Assembly: GCA_951802425.1 (NCBI GenBank)
Contig: OX637803.1
Coordinates: 2,852,001 to 2,916,000, forward strand
Length of the DNA stretch: 64,000 nt
Direction of reading: 5' to 3'
Source: Clavaria fumosa
Taxonomy: Eukaryota > Basidiomycota > Agaricomycetes > Agaricales > Clavariaceae
The notes beneath the pieces are model-generated. The model was not told the origin of the DNA. It saw only the letters and a list, made by a program, of their open reading frames with translations, and did no database searches. Made by a program: the position numbers and the translations under genes. This document shows, one piece after another, positions 1 through 10,698 of this stretch (within the stretch, counting starts at the first letter, position 1; every line of letters begins with the position of its first letter).

Positions 1-111
1 TAGATCCATTACCACCCCTGGACCGGATTGGGGCGTTCGGATCAAGGCAATCACGATCCCAGGACGGAAATGGGATCGGAGATTCGTCGGAGTTCGAAAT
101 CCGTGACCGGG

Positions 112-118
112 TATATAA
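112..118 (+). promoter_or_regulatory. TATA-like box upstream of the Zn2Cys6 pseudogene
   Basis: TATATAA lies 58 bases before the ATG at 176, a plausible position for a core promoter of the plus-strand gene. It is called only from the motif and its spacing. Confidence 0.4.
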
Positions 119-175
119 TCCGGGGCATCAATCCACCACTGGTCCCCTCTCCTTAGACCTGAACCACCACCAGGC

Positions 176-1354
176 ATGGCTGAAGAAGACAACGAATACG
201 AAGTCCAACTCCAGAAACTCCAGGCGGAGATGGAGATGTTGCAGGCGAACAAGGCGCGGAGGGAGAAGGAGGCGGCGGAGTGGAGGAGATGAGAGGAGGA
301 GGAGGCGGAGATGAAACGGAGGGAGGAGGAAGCGGAGCGGAAACAGAAGGAGGAGGAGGCGGAGACGAGAAGGAAGGAGGAAGAGGCGGGGAAAAGAGCG
401 TGGGAATGGAGGAAGGAGTTGGAGGCGGCGCGGGCCACAACGAAGCTGGTGGCCAGTGTGGAGGAGTCAGTCAACCTCCAGGAGGCGGCGGAGAAAGCGG
501 TGCGGGAGCAGAAGGAGGAGGAGGCACGGAGGAAGCGCGCAGCGGAGATCGCGGAGGCCCAGGGGACCTCGGCCGGAGTGACGTGCGAGCGTTGCTCCCA
601 GAAAAAACTGGTAGGTTCTCCTGTCTCCACCAGAGTTCGTGCTAAAGTCCGGGCCAGGAATGCAAATGGACGGGGCCGGCGAGAACTCGGAGTTGTGATG
701 AGTGCCGGGAGAAGCGGGTCAGGTGCATATGGCCGGGGAAGGCGAAGGGCAAGGGAAAAGGAAAAGACAAGGGAAAACGGGTCACGCGTCGGGGGACGAA
801 GTCCGACGCCATGGTGGAGTCGGACTTGGACCGGAGGTCGGAGACAGAGGCGGAGGGCGAGCCGGAGGTGGAGGCGAGGCCGGCGAAGAAGCTCCGGGCC
901 GAGGATTTCGAGCCGGAGCTGGATCTCCAGTCGACGAACTGGTTCCTCCGGGCCAACGCGGAGAAGAGCCATGAAGTCCGGATGCACCGGAACTCGATGG
1001 TGAAGGGGCTGGAGAAGATGACAAGGAGGTTGGAGGCAGCGATCGGGCAGGTGAGTCATTTCTGGGGCACCTGCGGAGTTCGGAACTGAACTCCGACAGC
1101 TTGTCCCGGACTTCGTCGAGCACCTCAACATGAACAAGATGATTGCGGAGAGGGATCAGCTTGCGAAGGATAACTGGATCCTGCAGAGGGTGCTGGAGTG
1201 ACGAGATCCGGAGATGGCCCGGGTGGTGGAGCAGGAGATCGCACGCTCCCGTCGTTCTTCATTGATGGATGTCCGGCCGGAGGTGGGAGAAGGAGCGGAG
1301 CAGGAGATGGAGACAGAGGATGTGGAGGGGGAACCGGACTTAGGTCCGGTGTAA
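176..1354 (+). pseudogene. Coiled-coil Zn2Cys6-like protein, spliced, with two in-frame stops
   Basis: Three exons join in frame (176-610, 658-1050, 1100-1354; introns of 47 and 49 bp with GT..AG ends), giving 360 codons. Residues 15-125 are a Glu/Arg/Lys-rich coiled coil. A cysteine cluster follows: CERCSQKKLEC, then ten residues, then CDECREKRVRC. This is the CX2CX6CX10CX2CX6C spacing of fungal Zn(II)2Cys6 DNA-binding clusters, and intron 1 splits it. A basic GKAKGKGKGK stretch follows. TGA codons at 290-292 and 1199-1201 interrupt an otherwise open frame, and both fit CGA to TGA changes. The gene converges on the Gypsy-1 pol stop at 1439 with an 84-base gap, so it may be an antisense passenger of that element or an older host gene. 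What is seen is the splicing, the motif and the stops; a DNA-binding role is inferred. Confidence 0.6.
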
Positions 1355-1438
1355 ATTATTTTGTATATATATTTTTTGTGTTTTTGCAAATCGGATTTCC
1401 GTTGATCGGACTTCGTGTGAACTAAGTCCGAGTGAAGC

Positions 1439-2518
1439 CTAAACTCCGAGGGGTCCGGGTTTGTCGGGGTACGTGGAATGGAAGTCCGTGACGAGGTCCG
1501 GTGTGTGCTCAAGCTCTGTAGCGAGCAGCCAGGAAGTTTCTTCATTGGTTCCTTCGTAACCCGTCCACCGGACCAAGTAGAGTAGCTTACAAGTCTTCCT
1601 CCAGTTGTTGTACTTAGAATCCAAAATCTCCGTGATCTCGAATTCCAGTTCTCCGTTGACAACTACTGGTTCCGGAGGGGGCTGGATCCGGTTCGGAATT
1701 GTGTTGGCTGTCACCAATTCCAGCATTGAAACATGGAATACCGGATGTACGGAGCGGAGGGTTTCCGGGAGTCGGAGAGTAAAGGAGCTTCGTCCGGCCT
1801 GAGCGATGATCTCGTAAGGTCCGAGCATTTTCTCGCTTAGCTTTTTGGACGGTCGGGTGGTCCGGAAGAATTCCACCTTAATGAAAACTTTGTTTCCGAC
1901 ACGGAAATCCGGGGCCGGAATGCGATGCCGGTCAGCGGACTTTTGGTACCGCTGCTGCGAGGCAAGGATTTGTTGCTGGAGTACCTGGTGGAGTGTTTCC
2001 AGGTCAGCAACATAAGTCCGGGCATGGGAGGAAGTCATGTCCTGGTCAACTCGGACAGAGATGTTCGGATGGTAACCTTTGTTAGTGAAGAATGGTGAAA
2101 TTCCGGTCGTCTCGCTCGGAGCATTGTTATATGCAAATTCCGCAAGCGGGAGGAGCTCAGACCAATCATCTTGCTGATAATTGCAGTAAGACTGGAGATA
2201 CTGCTCCAGTGTCTGGTTCAACCGTTCGGTTTGACCATCTGCCTCTGGGTGATGTCCGGACGTGAAATGGAGAGTCATGTCGAGGGCTTTTCCGAGGGAG
2301 CGGAAAAAGTGAGAAACAAATTCTGGTCCGCAATCAGAGGTTACGTGCGAGGGAACTCCATGCTTGGAGAAAACATGCTGGACGAAAAGTCCGGCGAGGT
2401 CCGTCAATGTAACCATGTCATAGGTCGGAGTAAAGATTCCTTGCTTGGAAAAGCGGTCAATGACAACAAGGATGGAATTAAATCTGTTGGATTGCGGGAG
2501 GTGTTCAATAAAGTCCAT
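1439..2518 (-). pseudogene. Gypsy-1 integrase core and chromodomain
   Basis: Open minus-strand segment of about 359 codons. It starts in the integrase core (DFIEHLP, then VVIDRFSKQ), continues through SDCGPEF (usually SDRGPEF) and the HPEADGQTERLNQ signature, and ends with a chromodomain-like stretch (LLYLVRWTGYEG, then TSWLLATELEHTPDL). This segment is out of frame with the upstream zinc-binding part of the integrase, because sequence around 2525-2545 has been lost. The integrase inserts retrotransposon cDNA; the chromodomain is thought to guide it to heterochromatin. It is non-functional here because the upstream frame is broken. Confidence 0.8.
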
Positions 2519-4608
2519 GGTAATTCCGGGACCGGGAGTTGGTGGAGGAGACCGTAAGGCCGGTGCCTTCGGGTCTTCAATCTGCCACAGTTAGTACAGG
2601 AGTTGCAATACTCCGAGACAAAACTGCGAAGTCCAGGCCACGTATACTCCCTTCGGATCAAATCCAGAGTCTTGTTTTGTCCGAAGTGTCTGGAAATCGG
2701 GTGGTTGTGCCTATACAGTAGGACACGGAGTCGGAGGTTGTTGGAGTCCGGAACGTATATCCAGTCATCCAGTCGCAGGAAGCCGGACGCATCTACAGTC
2801 CACCAGGGATTATCTCCGGTGCCAGAGAGGACTTTGTCCAGGCGTGTGCTTGCGACCGGATCATCGCGGAGTGAGTTCCGGATGTTGGTTCGGAGTTTTT
2901 CCTCATCCATGACAAGGACGGATCGGAGTACGAGTCCTTCGAGGGAAGTTGCTCGGAGGGAGGTGGCCAGCTGTTCGGAGTTGAAAATCGGTCGGAGGTT
3001 TTGTGGATTTACGCTGGCATAGCCACTATCTCCCTCTTTGGGGTAAACGTCCCATCGTCGGGTGAGGGTGTTGGGTTTTGTTCCTAGTTTTCCGGGGCGG
3101 AATCGGATAACCATATTGAAACTGGAGAGGAATTCCGACCATCGGGCTTGTCTCCGAGACAAAGTCCAGGTAGTTCCGAAGTATTCCAGGTTTTTATGGT
3201 CCGTGATGACATGGACCGGAATAGCGGAACCTTCGAGGTAGTGACGCCACTCACCGAATGCCTCGAATATGGCCAGGAGTTCCTTGTCATGGGTGTCGTA
3301 GTTCAACTCTGTGTCGTGGAGTGTCCGGGAGTGAAAAGCGACCAGATGAATTTCTCTGGGTGGCGATTCCACGGAGAGTATCGCGGCAACTGCGTAATCC
3401 GAGGCGTCTGTTTCCACAATTATTGGGATGCTGGGGACGAAGTTCGCGAGTATCGGGGCCGAGGTAAAAGCTGTCTTGAGAGTGTCGAAGGCTTCCCGGC
3501 AGTCGGGGTTGAAGTTCCAGATGGAGGACTTCCGCGTGAGTCAAGTAAGAGGGACGACGATGTCGGAGTACCAGAAGACGAATCTCCGGTAGAAGTTGGC
3601 AAATCCGAGGAAGGACTGCACGTCCTTCACTTTCCGGGGCTCCGGCCATTCCGTAATGGCTTTCACCTTCGCCGGGTCCATCGCAAGTCCTTCTGGAGAG
3701 AGCAGGAACCCTAGGTACTCAACTCGTTCAGTATGGAAGAAGCATTTTCCTGCGTGAGCGAAAAGTCCGTTGGCGCGTAGGCGCCGGAATACTTCTCGGA
3801 CATGCTGTACGTGCGACTCCAGGTTGTCGGAGTATACCAGGATGTTGTCCAGGTAGACGATCATAAATTTATCCAGGAGGTCGGAAAACACATCGTTTAC
3901 GAAGTGTTGAAATGCCGCAGGGGCGTTAGTAAGTCCGAAGGGCATAACACACCATTCGAACGAACCATACCGGGTCCGGAAGGCGGTTTTCCATTCATCG
4001 CCTTCCACGATCCGGACCAGATGGTAGGTGTGCCAGAGATCGATTTTGGTGTAAACCTTAGCACTTCCGGCTACATCCAGCAGATCGCGGGTCAGGGGGA
4101 TCGGGTATCAGTCTTTCCGGGTGATCCGGTTAAGGGCTCGGAAGTCCACGCATAGCCGGAGACTTCCATCCTTTTTCCAGACGAATAAAACAGGAGCTCC
4201 ATGGGAAGAGCTAGTCAGGCGGATAAATCCGATGCGGAGATGTTCATCGAGGAAATCCCGCAGTGTACGGAGCTCTGTCTGGGAGAGGGAATATATCGGC
4301 CCATGGGGCGGAGTTTTACCTTCTTCCAGATTAATCCGGAGGTCATACGGTCGATGCGGAGCTAGGGTGTCCACTTTCATCTTGCTGAACACATCAGCAA
4401 AGTTGTGATATTCCTCCGGGACGGAGGACAGGTCCACTGGTTCGGTCGCGACGGAGCGGACGGATGTTTCGTCACCAAAGTGGTGCAGCATGAAAGTCCG
4501 AGATCCTGTTGACTCGGAGATCTTGGAAAATTCAGCTGCATTGACAAAACGAATCTCCGGGTGCCATGGTGGTGATTTCGGAGGGGGAGTGAGGACAGTA
4601 GTTCCCAC
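2404..4608 (-). pseudogene. Gypsy-1 reverse transcriptase, RNase H and integrase N-terminus
   Basis: The frame runs from 4608 to 2404 with two TGA stops in it. RT motifs are [24 protein letters not shown] and YLDNIL; the second catalytic Asp of YLDD has become Asn, so the enzyme would be dead even if translated. RNase H begins at ETDASDYAV near 3417, with ELLAIFEAFGEWRHYL following. The integrase HHCC zinc site is partly visible (CTNCGRLK). The stop at 4108-4110 lies in the conserved KKD(R)YP motif and that at 3541-3543 in VPLT(R)LTRK. Both positions normally carry Arg, which fits CGA to TGA. Confidence 0.8.
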
Positions 4609-4659
4609 TTTTGGAGTCGGGGTTTGGGTGTCGGAGGTCGGATTTGATGTTCGGGAATA

Positions 4660-5093
4660 CTGTAGTATTTCGACCTTAGGTTCATGCCACAGTTACATAA
4701 GCATCACGTGACCTTTTTTTTGTGGTTCAGGTTTCAGTGGTGGGGCGTGACTGAACGGTTCCTTAGTTCATGCCTGAAATTTATCGCTTGCATATGAGGG
4801 CCATGTAGAGCTTGCAGAAGACTCAACACAGCAAAAAGAGTTACCAGAAATGACAATTGACAAGATTTTGGAACAGGTTGAGGAATGTGGCAGAGGAAGG
4901 AGGCAACAGCACAAATCTCACCGGTATGAGGAAGATTGGGAAGAGCATTAGTCATCAGCCACAATAGGAAATTCTTATATAATTTTTTTTATCAAGTTCA
5001 TTGTTGCTCAAACAGCGTGACCGTCACGCTGTTTGAGTTCAGTTCAGCCCCCCTGCGTGATGCGTGACTGAACCTAAGGTCGAAATACTACAG
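4660..5093. mobile_element. 434-bp MITE with TA target duplication
   Basis: The ends are perfect 25-bp inverted repeats (4660-4684 and 5069-5093, beginning CTGTAGTATTTCG) flanked by TA on both sides (4658-4659 and 5094-5095). It separates the Gypsy-1 protease from the RT. No coding capacity is visible. A TA duplication fits the Tc1/mariner-like or PIF-like class; the transposase that moved it cannot be told from here. It contains a 31-bp near-perfect palindrome (5007-5037). Confidence 0.9.
5007..5037. repeat. 31-bp palindrome inside the MITE
   Basis: Fifteen-base arms (CTCAAACAGCGTGAC and its complement) surround one central base. It is close to the right end of the MITE and its core GCGTGAC recurs at both sides (GCGTGACTGAAC near 4744 and 5063). 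A protein-binding or hairpin role is conjecture. Confidence 0.75.
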
Positions 5094-5197
5094 TACTTCG
5101 GTGTCCGGAATTCGATACTGCCTCTTACCCAGTCAACCAACGGGTTGTAGCAGGTGAGCCAGTTATATCCGAGGACAGCGGAGCAGGCGGGATCCAT

Positions 5198-5735
5198 TCA
5201 GGCCACCAGGAATTCGATATCGAAAAGTTCTCCGGTAGGGAATTGGACAGGGAGAGTGAGTGTGGATTTGACGATGTCCGTAGAGGAGCCATCGAAAAGG
5301 CAGAGTGACATGGGGGAAATCGGAGTTGTCCGGAGTTTGTGTTTCTTGACGAACTCGGGACTTATGAAACAATGCGACGACCCGGAATCAACCAGGGTCC
5401 AGAAATACGGAGAACGATCTATATTCGGAGCAGACAGAGTTATGTACAAGGAGTCAGACGAAGGGGAAATGGCAGATGCGCCGAGGCGGAACTCGTAACA
5501 TGCACTGGCTGGGGCGGCGTGGTCCTCCGGTAGTGCGGACTTCGAAGGGCCACTCAGGAGTTTTTTGCCCGAGCAGCCGCAGCCTTAACCTCCGGAACTG
5601 TGTCGGAGGTCGTGACGGTTCGGGCTTTCTTGCCCTGCGTGTTCCGGGACTTCGGGCAGTCCTTCGCAACATGTCCGGTTCCTCGGCAAACGAGGCAGAG
5701 GTTGTTGTCGAAGCGGCGTTTCCATTCTTCTGGAG
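5198..5735 (-). pseudogene. Gypsy-1 zinc knuckle and aspartic protease
   Basis: After the gag frame breaks, another minus frame reads TPEEWKRRFDNN followed by CLVCRGTGHVAKDC, a CCHC zinc knuckle that binds RNA in nucleocapsid proteins. It is followed by a protease segment, LVDSGSSHCFISPEFVKKH, with the DSG catalytic triplet intact. The segment runs up to the MITE. Frameshifts before it and the MITE after it prevent production of a full polyprotein. Confidence 0.7.
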
Positions 5736-6836
5736 TTAGCTTTCCATCTTTGCTGATCTTATTATCCTTCGGGGGATCGGTCTTTTGTGCGGATCCGGAG
5801 GCGTTCGATGCTGCTCCGGAGTTGTTGGCAGGTTTGTTTCCTCCGGACGATTGTCCAGGGTTATTTGCTTGGCGGGTGCGTTGCGGGAACGTTCACCTTG
5901 ATGTTCCCAGTATTGCGCATCGATGTCCTGGCAGAGTTTGTGCAGGACGGGGAGGGAAGTCGGTTTCCCGACTTGGGAAATCTCGTCCTTAAGGCAGTTC
6001 GGGAGTCCGTGGTAATAGTTGTGCCGGAGCGCGGCTTTGTCCCACCGGAGCCACGCAGCTATCCGGTTAAACTCGACATTGTACGTCGTGATCCATTGGG
6101 AGTCCTTCATGTGGAGGCGGTCGAGTTCGGCCTCCGCATCTCCGACGGGATCATGTGGTCCGAAATTATCCCGGAGTTCCTGGACGAATAGGTTCCAGTC
6201 GGAAATCCAGTTGGCGTCCGGGGCTTCGCCTAGGAGAGCGGGTTCGAACCACTCAAGAGCGGTTCCCTGCAGGAAGGAGATGGCAAAATTTATCTTTACC
6301 GAGTCCTCGCTGAAAGTCTTCGGGCAGTCTCGGAAGTTCAATTTGCATTGAACCAAGAAACTTTGGAGTTTCTTGGAGTTGGAACTGTTGAACGGTTCCG
6401 GTTCCTTGACGCGGGAAGACGGGGAACCTCATTCCTTGGTGGATGCGGCCAAGGCGTGGATCGCGTCCGCGAGGTTCGGGGCTTCGGGGTCGGGTTCGGA
6501 TAACGGGGAGTCGGGCTGTTCAGCCGGAGGAGATCGGGATCGGGTTTCGTGTGGAGCGGGTACGGTTGGTTCATCCCCCTCGCCAGGAGGCGGAAATAAC
6601 AAAGTCCGGTGGGGAACAATAAAGTCCGGGCGAGAGTAACAAGGTCCGGGTGCGACGGAGCAAACCGGAGTTTGGACGGAGTTGGACTTGGGTTCGGATG
6701 AGACTTGGCGAACGTATTGAAACGACGCCCTCTGCGGATCAGTGTCTCGGATTTTGGGAGAAGTCGGGAGACGGGTTTCAGGCAATGCAGAGTAGTGTGC
6801 AAGTAGGCAGGGTTGATAATCAGACTGGCTAGACAA
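5736..6836 (-). pseudogene. Gypsy-1 gag
   Basis: Starts at the ATG at 6836 (MSSQSDYQPC) and runs to a stop at 5736-5738, with one internal TGA at 6429-6431 that keeps the frame. The core has retrotransposon gag features: INFAISFLQGTALEWFEPALLG followed by WNLFVQELRDNFGPHDP and AEAELDRLHM. It would form the particle shell. A frameshift near 5.8 kb separates it from the zinc knuckle. Confidence 0.7.
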
Positions 6837-7293
6837 GGCCGTAATCTACAAGTACTTATACAAAAGTCCGGGGCAATGCTAGCAACAGAGATAACTCCAG
6901 TATGACTACGGAATCAGTTCGTAGCTACGGAGTAATGTCTGGGAGTCAGGAAATAAACTAAACGACGGGACTAGGAGACGGAGACGGAATCTGATCGGGA
7001 CAAAGGTTAAACTACTAACTATGATGTACAGGCATTTCCGGGAGTCCATCAAATTGTCTGGGCGACAGGTCTGGGGCAGGACCAGTTCCTGGTTGCCCGA
7101 GGCAACAGCAACTAGTGCGGACATCAGTTGGTGGCCCTTCAGGCACACTTTCTGATCCTGTGCTACGTCGCGCAAGTGAAGTCTGGCGCTCTGGACATAG
7201 GTCCGAGAGCCCGGAGTTGCGATCGGGGGTCCGGAGACTGCCGGAGAAGGTCGGAGAAGGCCGGAGAATAGTCCGGTTGGCACGGGCGTGACA
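6837..7293 (-). repeat. Gypsy-1 leader and probable 5' LTR
   Basis: Non-coding sequence between the gag ATG and the edge of the element. Read on minus it begins TGTCACGCC at 7293, the usual form of a Gypsy LTR start. The inner LTR end cannot be fixed without the partner LTR; a candidate is the TGTC at about 6936. Confidence 0.45.
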
Positions 7294-9518
7294 CACCAAC
7301 TGTTTCATGGATTTAGAGTGGGTGAAAAGAGTGGGCCTGGAGCCATCTCCCTTGCTGAACCCAATCACAATGTACAATGTGGATGGGTCACAGAACAGAG
7401 AGGGTAAAATCTGGTTTGGAATTGAGCTGCTGGTGAAGGTGGGCAACCATCGTGAATGGGTCCATTTCCTGCTGGGAAAGATCCAATCCCACAAGGTCAT
7501 CCTTGGGCATGACTGGCTCAAGCGACACAACCCTGACATCGACTGGAAGAAGGCAGAGCTGAGCCTTACCCGCTGCCCCCCACAGTGTTCCCCATCCCCT
7601 CGAGCCCCTGCACCCCCGAAAACGAGTACCCTTGCATCTGCAAGTATTCCGGACACCCGTTTTCCCAACTCTGGCCCTACCCCCGATTGGCCCAGCCGCT
7701 ACCCTTTGGTTTTTAGTGAAGCGAAGTGGGATGAGCTTCCCCGCTCCCGACCGGACTTCGATATTAAAATCGAGTTCAAAAAGGACCCAGAGCACCTCTC
7801 CTCCAAGCTATACTCACTGACACGGCAGGAGATGGTGAAGATGAACCATTGGGTGGATGAGCAACTTGCTTCTGGACGAATCCGCCCCTCAAAATCCCCG
7901 TATGCCAGCCCCTTCTTCTTCAAACATGAGAAGGACAAGCTGCGGCCGATCATTGACTACTCGAGGCTGAATGCACACCTGATCAAGGACAAGTACCCCC
8001 TCCCCTGCATCCAAGACACAGTGGATGTGCTTAAAGGAGCGTCGATCTACTCTAAGATTGATGCAAAGGGAGGTTTCCTGTCTATGTAGGTCTGGCCTGA
8101 GCACCAGCACCGCTGTGCCTTCCTGACACCCCGTGGACTCTTCGAACCAGCTGTCATGTGGTTTGGACTGCAAAATGCACCTGCCACCTTCCAGCGCTTC
8201 ATGAATCATGTGTTGAGGGAGGAGATTGCAGGAGGACATGTCCGGGCTTATGTGGATGATGTGATTGTGTTTGCAGAGGATTTGGCAACACACCAGTATT
8301 GGATGGATCGGGTCTTGAGGAAGTTTGGAGAGAATGGGTTGTGTCTCAAACTCAGTAAATGCAAGTTTGAGAAGAGTGAGATCATCTTCCTGGGGATGAA
8401 GATCTCTCACAACTGGCTAGAGCATGACCCAGCAAAGGGTGTGGCAGTCCAAGATTGGCCACGTCCTAGGAATGTGAAGGATGTCCAGAGGTTCAATGGG
8501 ATGTTGAACTACCTCCACCGGCACATCCCGAATCTTTCTGCCAGGGCCAAGCCACTCTTCCAGCTGACTGGGAATGTTCCTTGGAAATGGGAGGAGGAGG
8601 AGGAAGCAGCCTTCCGAGATCTCCGCCAGGCACTCATATCGGCCCCGGTCTTGGCTCTGCCTCAGGACAAAGGGAGATGGAAGGTAGAGACAGATGCAAG
8701 CAACCTGGCAACTGGTGGAGTGCTCTCACAGCAGCAGACAGATGGAACCTGGAGAGTTGTTGACTATATCTCCAAGGCCCTCACTGCAGCTGAGAAGAAC
8801 TATGATGTGTATGACAAGGAGCTCTTGGCTGTGATTCAGGCACTTCACGAGTGGCGAGCATACCTCATTGGAGCAGAGGAGACAATCGAGATCTGGATGG
8901 ACCATGCAAACCTCCAGTACTTCCGGAAGCCCCAGAAGTTGAAGCCGAGGCAGGTTTGTTGGGTTGGAGAGCTCCAGTGCTTTGACTTTGAGATAAAGTA
9001 TCGCACTGGCAAGTCGAATACAAAGGCAGATGCACTCTCCTGGAGACCAGACTATGGAGAGATGGTGGAGGAGGATGCACCGGTGCAGGTTTTCCTGGAA
9101 ACGGAAGTCCGTGTGTCATTCACATCAGAAATGGAGACACTACTCCAGAAAAATAGCGTGGTACACATACAGAAGCCGGAGGAGCTTGATGATGAGTGGA
9201 CATGAGATTGTGCTGGACTCTGGCGAAAGGGGATAGTCACCTGGGTCCCCCTAGGAGCTCGTGAGGCCATTCTCAAGTTTGAGCATGACCTCCCTGCTGC
9301 TGGACACCCTGGGCCCCGGAAGTTGAGAGCAGCACTAGTGAAGGGTTATTGGTGGCCGGACATGGTAAAAGATGTGGATCGGTATGCCCAGGGGTGTGAG
9401 ACATGCCAGTGGACGAAGCCCGACCATACCAAGCGTGCTGCCCCACTGCACCCCCATCTGGTGCCCGATGGTCCCTGGTCAGTATCGCCTCAAGCTCCCT
9501 TGGGCCTGGCACATCCAT
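7294..9518 (+). mobile_element. Gypsy-B fragment with internal deletion
   Basis: Closely matches the intact element at 14926-19335, from just after the protease active site (equivalent to about 16067) through RT, RNase H and the integrase zinc domain. It then jumps at about 9481 from ...CCTGGTC to sequence equivalent to about 19000, losing roughly 750 bp that includes the integrase catalytic core. It ends abruptly at CATCCATCG. An in-frame TAG at 8087-8089 and a TGA at 9203-9205 add to the damage. YVDDVIVFAED, ETDASNLATGG and the CETCQ motif are still readable. Confidence 0.85.
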
Positions 9519-10107
9519 CGCAGTAGTACTGAATGAAATAATTAACTAGACACAGCAGTCAGGTATAATTCATAGTGTACTCTTTGCAGCTACAGCTGGA
9601 CAAGGAATCCTTATGGTCAGTCAACTTGTCAAGTTAACTTGTCAAAGGTAGTACATGGGGGACTAGTAGACTAGATACAGCTGACAGCTGTGGATCTAGT
9701 GGACTAGTTACAGCTACTAGGTGTGGACCTGGTGGACTAGTTGCAGGTGCTAGCTATGGGTCTAGTGAACTAGTTACAGCTGCTAGTTGTGGGTCCAGTG
9801 GACTAGTTACAGCTACCAGTTGTGGATCTAGTGGACTAGGTGCAGCAAGTAGGTGTAGGTCTAGTGGACTAGTTGCAGCTATTAGCTGTAGATGTACGTC
9901 TGTCGATGTGTCGCAGATGGTTTTGTCACCAGGTTTCCCAGGATTCGATTAGTCCAGGGGGTGATGGCAGGTGTAAGGCATATTGTTGTTCCCGGTAGGT
10001 CTGGTCAGCGGGGTCATTCGTATGGGTTGTGTAAGTTGGATGAGAATCCAGGATGAAGGAGATAACCAGGTCTGGTGAGGAGGTGGTTGTGGGCAGACTT
10101 GATACTA
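9519..10107 (-). other. Non-coding leader of another LTR element
   Basis: No supported gene. The block continues from the LTR at 10108-10698 and is read on minus as the untranslated leader of that element. It contains a 33-bp minisatellite and is truncated against the Gypsy-B fragment at 9518. Confidence 0.45.
9689..9894. repeat. 33-bp minisatellite, six full units
   Basis: Six consecutive 33-base units start at 9689, 9722, 9755, 9788, 9821 and 9854, plus a partial one. The consensus centre is CTAGTGGACTAGTTACAGCT. One more degenerate unit precedes them. Units differ at several positions, so the array is not recent. Confidence 0.85.
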
Positions 10108-10698
10108 TGTTACAGCTCATGTAGCCGGGAGTCCTGGGCAGTCTAGCTGGGCAGGAGGACGAGTAAAGCAATAATTCGAGAGTATCAAGTCTGGGGAATA
10201 CACGCAGTCTATCTACTCCTATTTATACTAGAGTCTGGTGATATGGTAATGGCTTAGTACAAGGGAGCGAAGCAAAAGATTCAACAAGGATGTTTGTAGG
10301 GAGGGAATGTAGGTATCCAGGAGATTGTCACGTGATCGTGACGGCGGCGGCAGGAAGCGATGGTTGGTGGGGAGAAGGCACAACAAGGGAGTGAGGGGAT
10401 AAGGTTGGCAAGGGAACAGGATAATGGTAGTGAGGGGGAGAACAAGAGGGATGCTGGATATGGTCTAATTTTGTGGGTCCTAAGACGACAGCTGTCAGGG
10501 TTTGACAGGATGATGGCATCCTGCACTGGCGTTCCATCATGAAAATGGGCCATTTCCTCGGTACTGGTCACATGGTCTGTAATCAGGTGGATGGGCACTT
10601 ACCAGCCACGTGACCATAGGTCTGATAGTCACATGTCTGGGGTCATGGGCATGTCTCATGACATCAGCATGGTGGTCACCTGATCACATACTGTAACA
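10108..10698 (-). repeat. 591-bp LTR of a second Gypsy-like family
   Basis: Both ends carry the matching inverted octamer TGTTACAG/CTGTAACA. A TATAAATA box reads on minus at 10220-10227, about 110 bases before the downstream LTR end, as expected for a U3-R-U5 layout. The right edge directly abuts the decayed Gypsy-B copy. Only one LTR is present. Confidence 0.65.

Larger units (their letters stand above)
1439..7293 (-). mobile_element. Gypsy-1: decayed Ty3/Gypsy chromovirus
   Basis: A minus-strand Ty3/Gypsy element in canonical order: gag, CCHC knuckle, protease, RT, RNase H, integrase, chromodomain. Its right edge is a TGTCACG (read on minus) at 7293 that abuts a Gypsy-B fragment, which suggests it inserted into that fragment. 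The rest of the target and the other LTR would then lie left of the window. It is inactivated by in-frame TGA codons (6429-6431, 4108-4110, 3541-3543), frameshifts near 5.8 kb and 2.53 kb, a MITE at 4660-5093, and YLDN in place of YLDD in the RT. All three nonsense codons can be explained as CGA to TGA. Confidence 0.85.

Noticed and set aside
153..440. Proline-rich minus-strand frame
   Set aside because: It is the complement of the GGAGGA-rich coiled-coil exon of the plus-strand gene.
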